Below are positions 26,349 through 28,392 of a stretch of 28,392 nt of DNA, one piece after another. Made by a program: the position numbers and the translations under genes. Within the stretch, counting starts at the first letter, position 1, and every line of letters begins with the position of its first letter. Source of the DNA: a bacterium. GTDB taxonomy: Bacteria; Patescibacteriota; Patescibacteriia; Patescibacteriales; GWE2-39-37. The notes under the pieces were generated by a model, which saw only the letters and a list, made by a program, of their open reading frames with translations, ran no database searches and was not told the DNA's origin. Location: NCBI GenBank assembly GCA_021786695.1, contig JAJYMT010000069.1:1-28392 (forward strand). Reading direction: 5' to 3'.

Positions 26349-28334
26349 TCATTGCACCACCCGCCCGTCGCCCTCCGCCACCGGATCGCTTTCCAGTTTG
26401 GTGGTCTTGGGCTTCAATTTTTTGTTGATCGGCGAATTGGTGACGCTGTCGGTCGCCGCGATCTCGGTGCCGGAGAGCATTACCATGATTTTATTGGCGT
26501 CATCCGTCGTCGGCTTGATGGCGATGTTGAATTCGGCCTCCGCTTTGTAGACGGTGATCGGCATCCGCCCGAGCCGCCAGATTATTTTTTTGGCCGTCTG
26601 ATCGTATTCGATCGAACCGACGGAAGCGCGGGATTTCTGATCGAAGGCGACGCCGGCGGCGAGCGGCGCGCTGATCGTCACCTCGGAAAGCTCGTTTAAG
26701 TTGTTGGTCAGGACCCAGTAGATCTTGTAGGAGGTGGTTTCGCCCACCTTGGGCGGCAGCGGCCCCGAGCCGACCGCGATATTATCGTCGTTGAAATACC
26801 TTACCTCTTCGGCAAGCGACAGGTCGCTGTTGATCTTGCTGATGATCACGTTGCTCTGGCCCGCCTCTTTGGACACCGCTTCGGTCGAAGTGGCGGCGGC
26901 GCCCTCGGGCAGGACGCCGATCGAGAATTGCGCGTAACTCTTAACCTGGTACGATTTGCCCGGGTCGATCTGTCCCGCCGGCATAAGGTTGATTGAAAAA
27001 TCGATCGTGCCTTCGCTTCCGGGCGCCAGTTCCGAGAGAACCGGAATCTCGACCTTGCTCCAGCTGATCGATTTGGCGGAAACCTTGCCCTTGTTGGCGT
27101 CTTTCAAACTTGCCCAGTCCAAAAAGTCGCTATCGAGTACCGCTTGTACGACCACATCCTTCATAGTGGTCTTGCCCATATTCTTATAGACGATCGAGTA
27201 GTTGAGCGTCTGGCCGAAATTAACGCCCTGGTCGGTGCGGGCGCCGTTCACGATCAACGTCAGGTTCAGATCGCGTTTCATCACCTCGAAAGTCAGTTTT
27301 TTATTGAGGAAGGTCTTGAGGCCGCCCGACGCCTCCTCGCCTGCCTGGAATTTCATATTTATCTCCTGCGAATCGGCTGTTTTGTCCTTGAATTTGAATC
27401 TGATTTTCAGCTCTTGCTCCTCTTTGGCAATCCCGCCGATCGTCCAGCTGCCGGGTATGGTACCGCTGGCCGTATCCTTGGCCAACTCCAGATTTTCCGG
27501 CAAATCCATCGAAACGGTAAAATTATTCAGATAATTTTCTTCCTGGGCGCGGTATTTGACGACGATTTCGTTGGTTTCCCCGACCAGGGCGCTTGATGGA
27601 TAATCGACGTTGATCTCGAGGCCCGTACCGCTGACGGTATTTTGGAAACTGGCCTCCTTTTTAAAGTCGGAAGAAAAATTAGCCGGCTGATAAGTAAGCC
27701 GTCCGAGCACGATCTCCTGCGCCCCCTGCTCGCCGATCAGTTTGCCCTTGATCTTTATCTCGCCCGAGCGCCGGACGCCGAGCGCATCGAACTGCCAGCT
27801 GTTCTTGTCCTTGGTCGGCATGGGCGAGGCGTCGATAAAGACGAAATTATCCGGATAGACCAGGTCGACCGAAAGTTTCTTCAGCTCCTGCTGGCTCAGA
27901 TTTTTGTAAACGACGGTGTAATAGAATTCCTTGCCGGCGAGCACCTCCTGGTCGGCGCTGATCGCCAGAATGACGGCGTTCTGATTGGCGCCGGCGCGCA
28001 CCGACAGAAAATAATAGCCGAGCCAGGCCAGCCCCAGCAGGGCGCTCGCTATTATCCAAAATTTCAAAATCTTGTACGGCCAGCCGTGCCGCACCGTCTT
28101 GGTGATCTGGCTCATAAAATCCTCTTTGCCGCCGGCGCGGTAGATTTCGGCCAGGCCCTCTTCGATTTCGTGTTCGCGCACCTCTTCGTGCACATACTGG
28201 TCAAACTTCTGCGCCTCGTCCTCGCTCGGGACGTTTTTTTCCACGAAGTCGCTCAAGGCGGATCTGGCCGCCTTGGGTTTGAGCGGTTCGGACCCGGCGT
28301 CCCGCGCGCTCGCTTGATTGGCTGGTTTTGGCAT
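26349..28334 (-). CDS. Membrane-anchored protein with DUF11-like repeats
   Basis: A 661-residue protein. The first 87 residues are cytoplasmic and charged, with an acidic helix (E-E-V-R-E-H-E-I-E-E-G-L-A-E-I). A single transmembrane helix is at about 88-111. The rest is extracellular and consists of five or so beta-sandwich repeats resembling DUF11/CARDB domains (for example A-G-K-E-F-Y-Y-T-V-V-Y-K-N, V-N-F-G-Q-T-L-N-Y-S-I-V-Y-K-N-M-G, K-V-G-E-T-T-S-Y-K-I-Y-W-V-L-T-N). There is no signal-peptidase site or C-terminal anchor, so it is a type II membrane protein. Proteins of this plan are frequent in Patescibacteria and are thought to be structural or adhesive. No strong SD precedes the ATG; the promoter is probably outside the window. 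Confidence 0.85.
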   Translation of the reverse strand: MPKPANQASARDAGSEPLKPKAARSALSDFVEKNVPSEDEAQKFDQYVHEEVREHEIEEGLAEIYRAGGKEDFMSQITKTVRHGWPYKILKFWIIASALLGLAWLGYYFLSVRAGANQNAVILAISADQEVLAGKEFYYTVVYKNLSQQELKKLSVDLVYPDNFVFIDASPMPTKDKNSWQFDALGVRRSGEIKIKGKLIGEQGAQEIVLGRLTYQPANFSSDFKKEASFQNTVSGTGLEINVDYPSSALVGETNEIVVKYRAQEENYLNNFTVSMDLPENLELAKDTASGTIPGSWTIGGIAKEEQELKIRFKFKDKTADSQEINMKFQAGEEASGGLKTFLNKKLTFEVMKRDLNLTLIVNGARTDQGVNFGQTLNYSIVYKNMGKTTMKDVVVQAVLDSDFLDWASLKDANKGKVSAKSISWSKVEIPVLSELAPGSEGTIDFSINLMPAGQIDPGKSYQVKSYAQFSIGVLPEGAAATSTEAVSKEAGQSNVIISKINSDLSLAEEVRYFNDDNIAVGSGPLPPKVGETTSYKIYWVLTNNLNELSEVTISAPLAAGVAFDQKSRASVGSIEYDQTAKKIIWRLGRMPITVYKAEAEFNIAIKPTTDDANKIMVMLSGTEIAATDSVTNSPINKKLKPKTTKLESDPVAEGDGRVVQ

Positions 28335-28368
28335 ATTATCGGTTCAAAATTATAAGTATCTGTTTTAA

Positions 28369-28392
28369 TTATTTCTCCTCCAGCAAAACCGC
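28369..28392 (-). CDS. Possible 3' end of an upstream gene (partial)
   Basis: The minus-strand frame from the window edge reads A-V-L-L-E-E-K then TAA, ending 34 nt before the ATG of the DUF11 gene. This is compatible with the last codons of an operon partner, but seven codons are too few to be sure. Confidence 0.25.
   Translation of the reverse strand, partial: AVLLEEK

Overview
The window looks like a chromosomal segment of an uncultivated bacterium of the Candidate Phyla Radiation (Patescibacteria, Parcubacteria-like). This is inference from several traits seen together: an RNA polymerase alpha subunit with no C-terminal domain, an alanyl-tRNA synthetase with no C-Ala domain, a short L13, no Shine-Dalgarno (SD) sites in front of most housekeeping genes, and the AT-rich repeat whose translation reads SEIRNPK..FKIQNSKF. 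Every convincing gene is on the minus strand, so transcription runs from right to left.

Reading in the direction of transcription from the right end: (1) 28.3-26.3 kb, a membrane-anchored protein with DUF11-like repeats. (2) 26.3-25.3 kb, a VKOR-like membrane protein and a lipoprotein under their own promoter. (3) 25.2-24.0 kb, tgt, which has lost all four zinc ligands and carries a repeat-derived insertion. (4) 23.9-21.5 kb, an O-antigen ligase/polymerase-like protein with TPRs. (5) 21.2-20.1 kb, an unrecognised GC-rich orphan gene. (6) 20.0-18.4 kb, a membrane-anchored CAP/SCP protein that appears to be leaderless. (7) 18.4-17.5 kb, an AT-rich intergenic region with two perfect DnaA boxes, an attenuator-like terminator and a small zinc-ribbon gene. 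(8) 17.5-11.5 kb, a surface operon: TasA/camelysin-like protein, a second TasA-like protein with prealbumin-like repeats, a SipW-type signal peptidase, a large DUF11 and lamin-tail protein, and a secreted cysteine-rich protein. (9) 11.4-9.7 kb, mnmA followed by two small genes with strong SDs. (10) 9.64-8.95 kb, a probable structured RNA of about 690 nt with its own promoter and terminator. (11) 8.8-6.9 kb, alaS with a 42-bp perfect palindrome in its leader. (12) 6.8-2.1 kb, the alpha ribosomal operon infA-rpmJ-rpsM-rpsK-rpsD-rpoA-rplQ-rplM-rpsI, which starts from a perfect consensus promoter and ends in a 125-bp tandem duplication of the rpsI tail. (13) 2.0-0 kb, a small membrane protein, a polysaccharide flippase and the first codons of a glycosyltransferase.

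The functions group into three themes. One is translation: the alpha operon, AlaRS, and the tRNA modification enzymes MnmA and Tgt. The second is cell-surface construction: the SipW/TasA operon, DUF11 proteins, CAP protein, flippase, Wzy-like protein and glycosyltransferase. The third is a scattered set of small or unrecognised genes that, unlike the housekeeping genes, carry strong SD sites and often their own consensus promoters. The most unusual observations are the zinc-site-less Tgt with an in-frame repeat insertion, the structured RNA locus at 8.95-9.64 kb, the tandem duplication of the rpsI 3' end, the leader terminators in front of infA and the zinc-ribbon gene, and the split between SD-bearing and SD-less genes. 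No tRNA, rRNA, CRISPR array or transposase was found.
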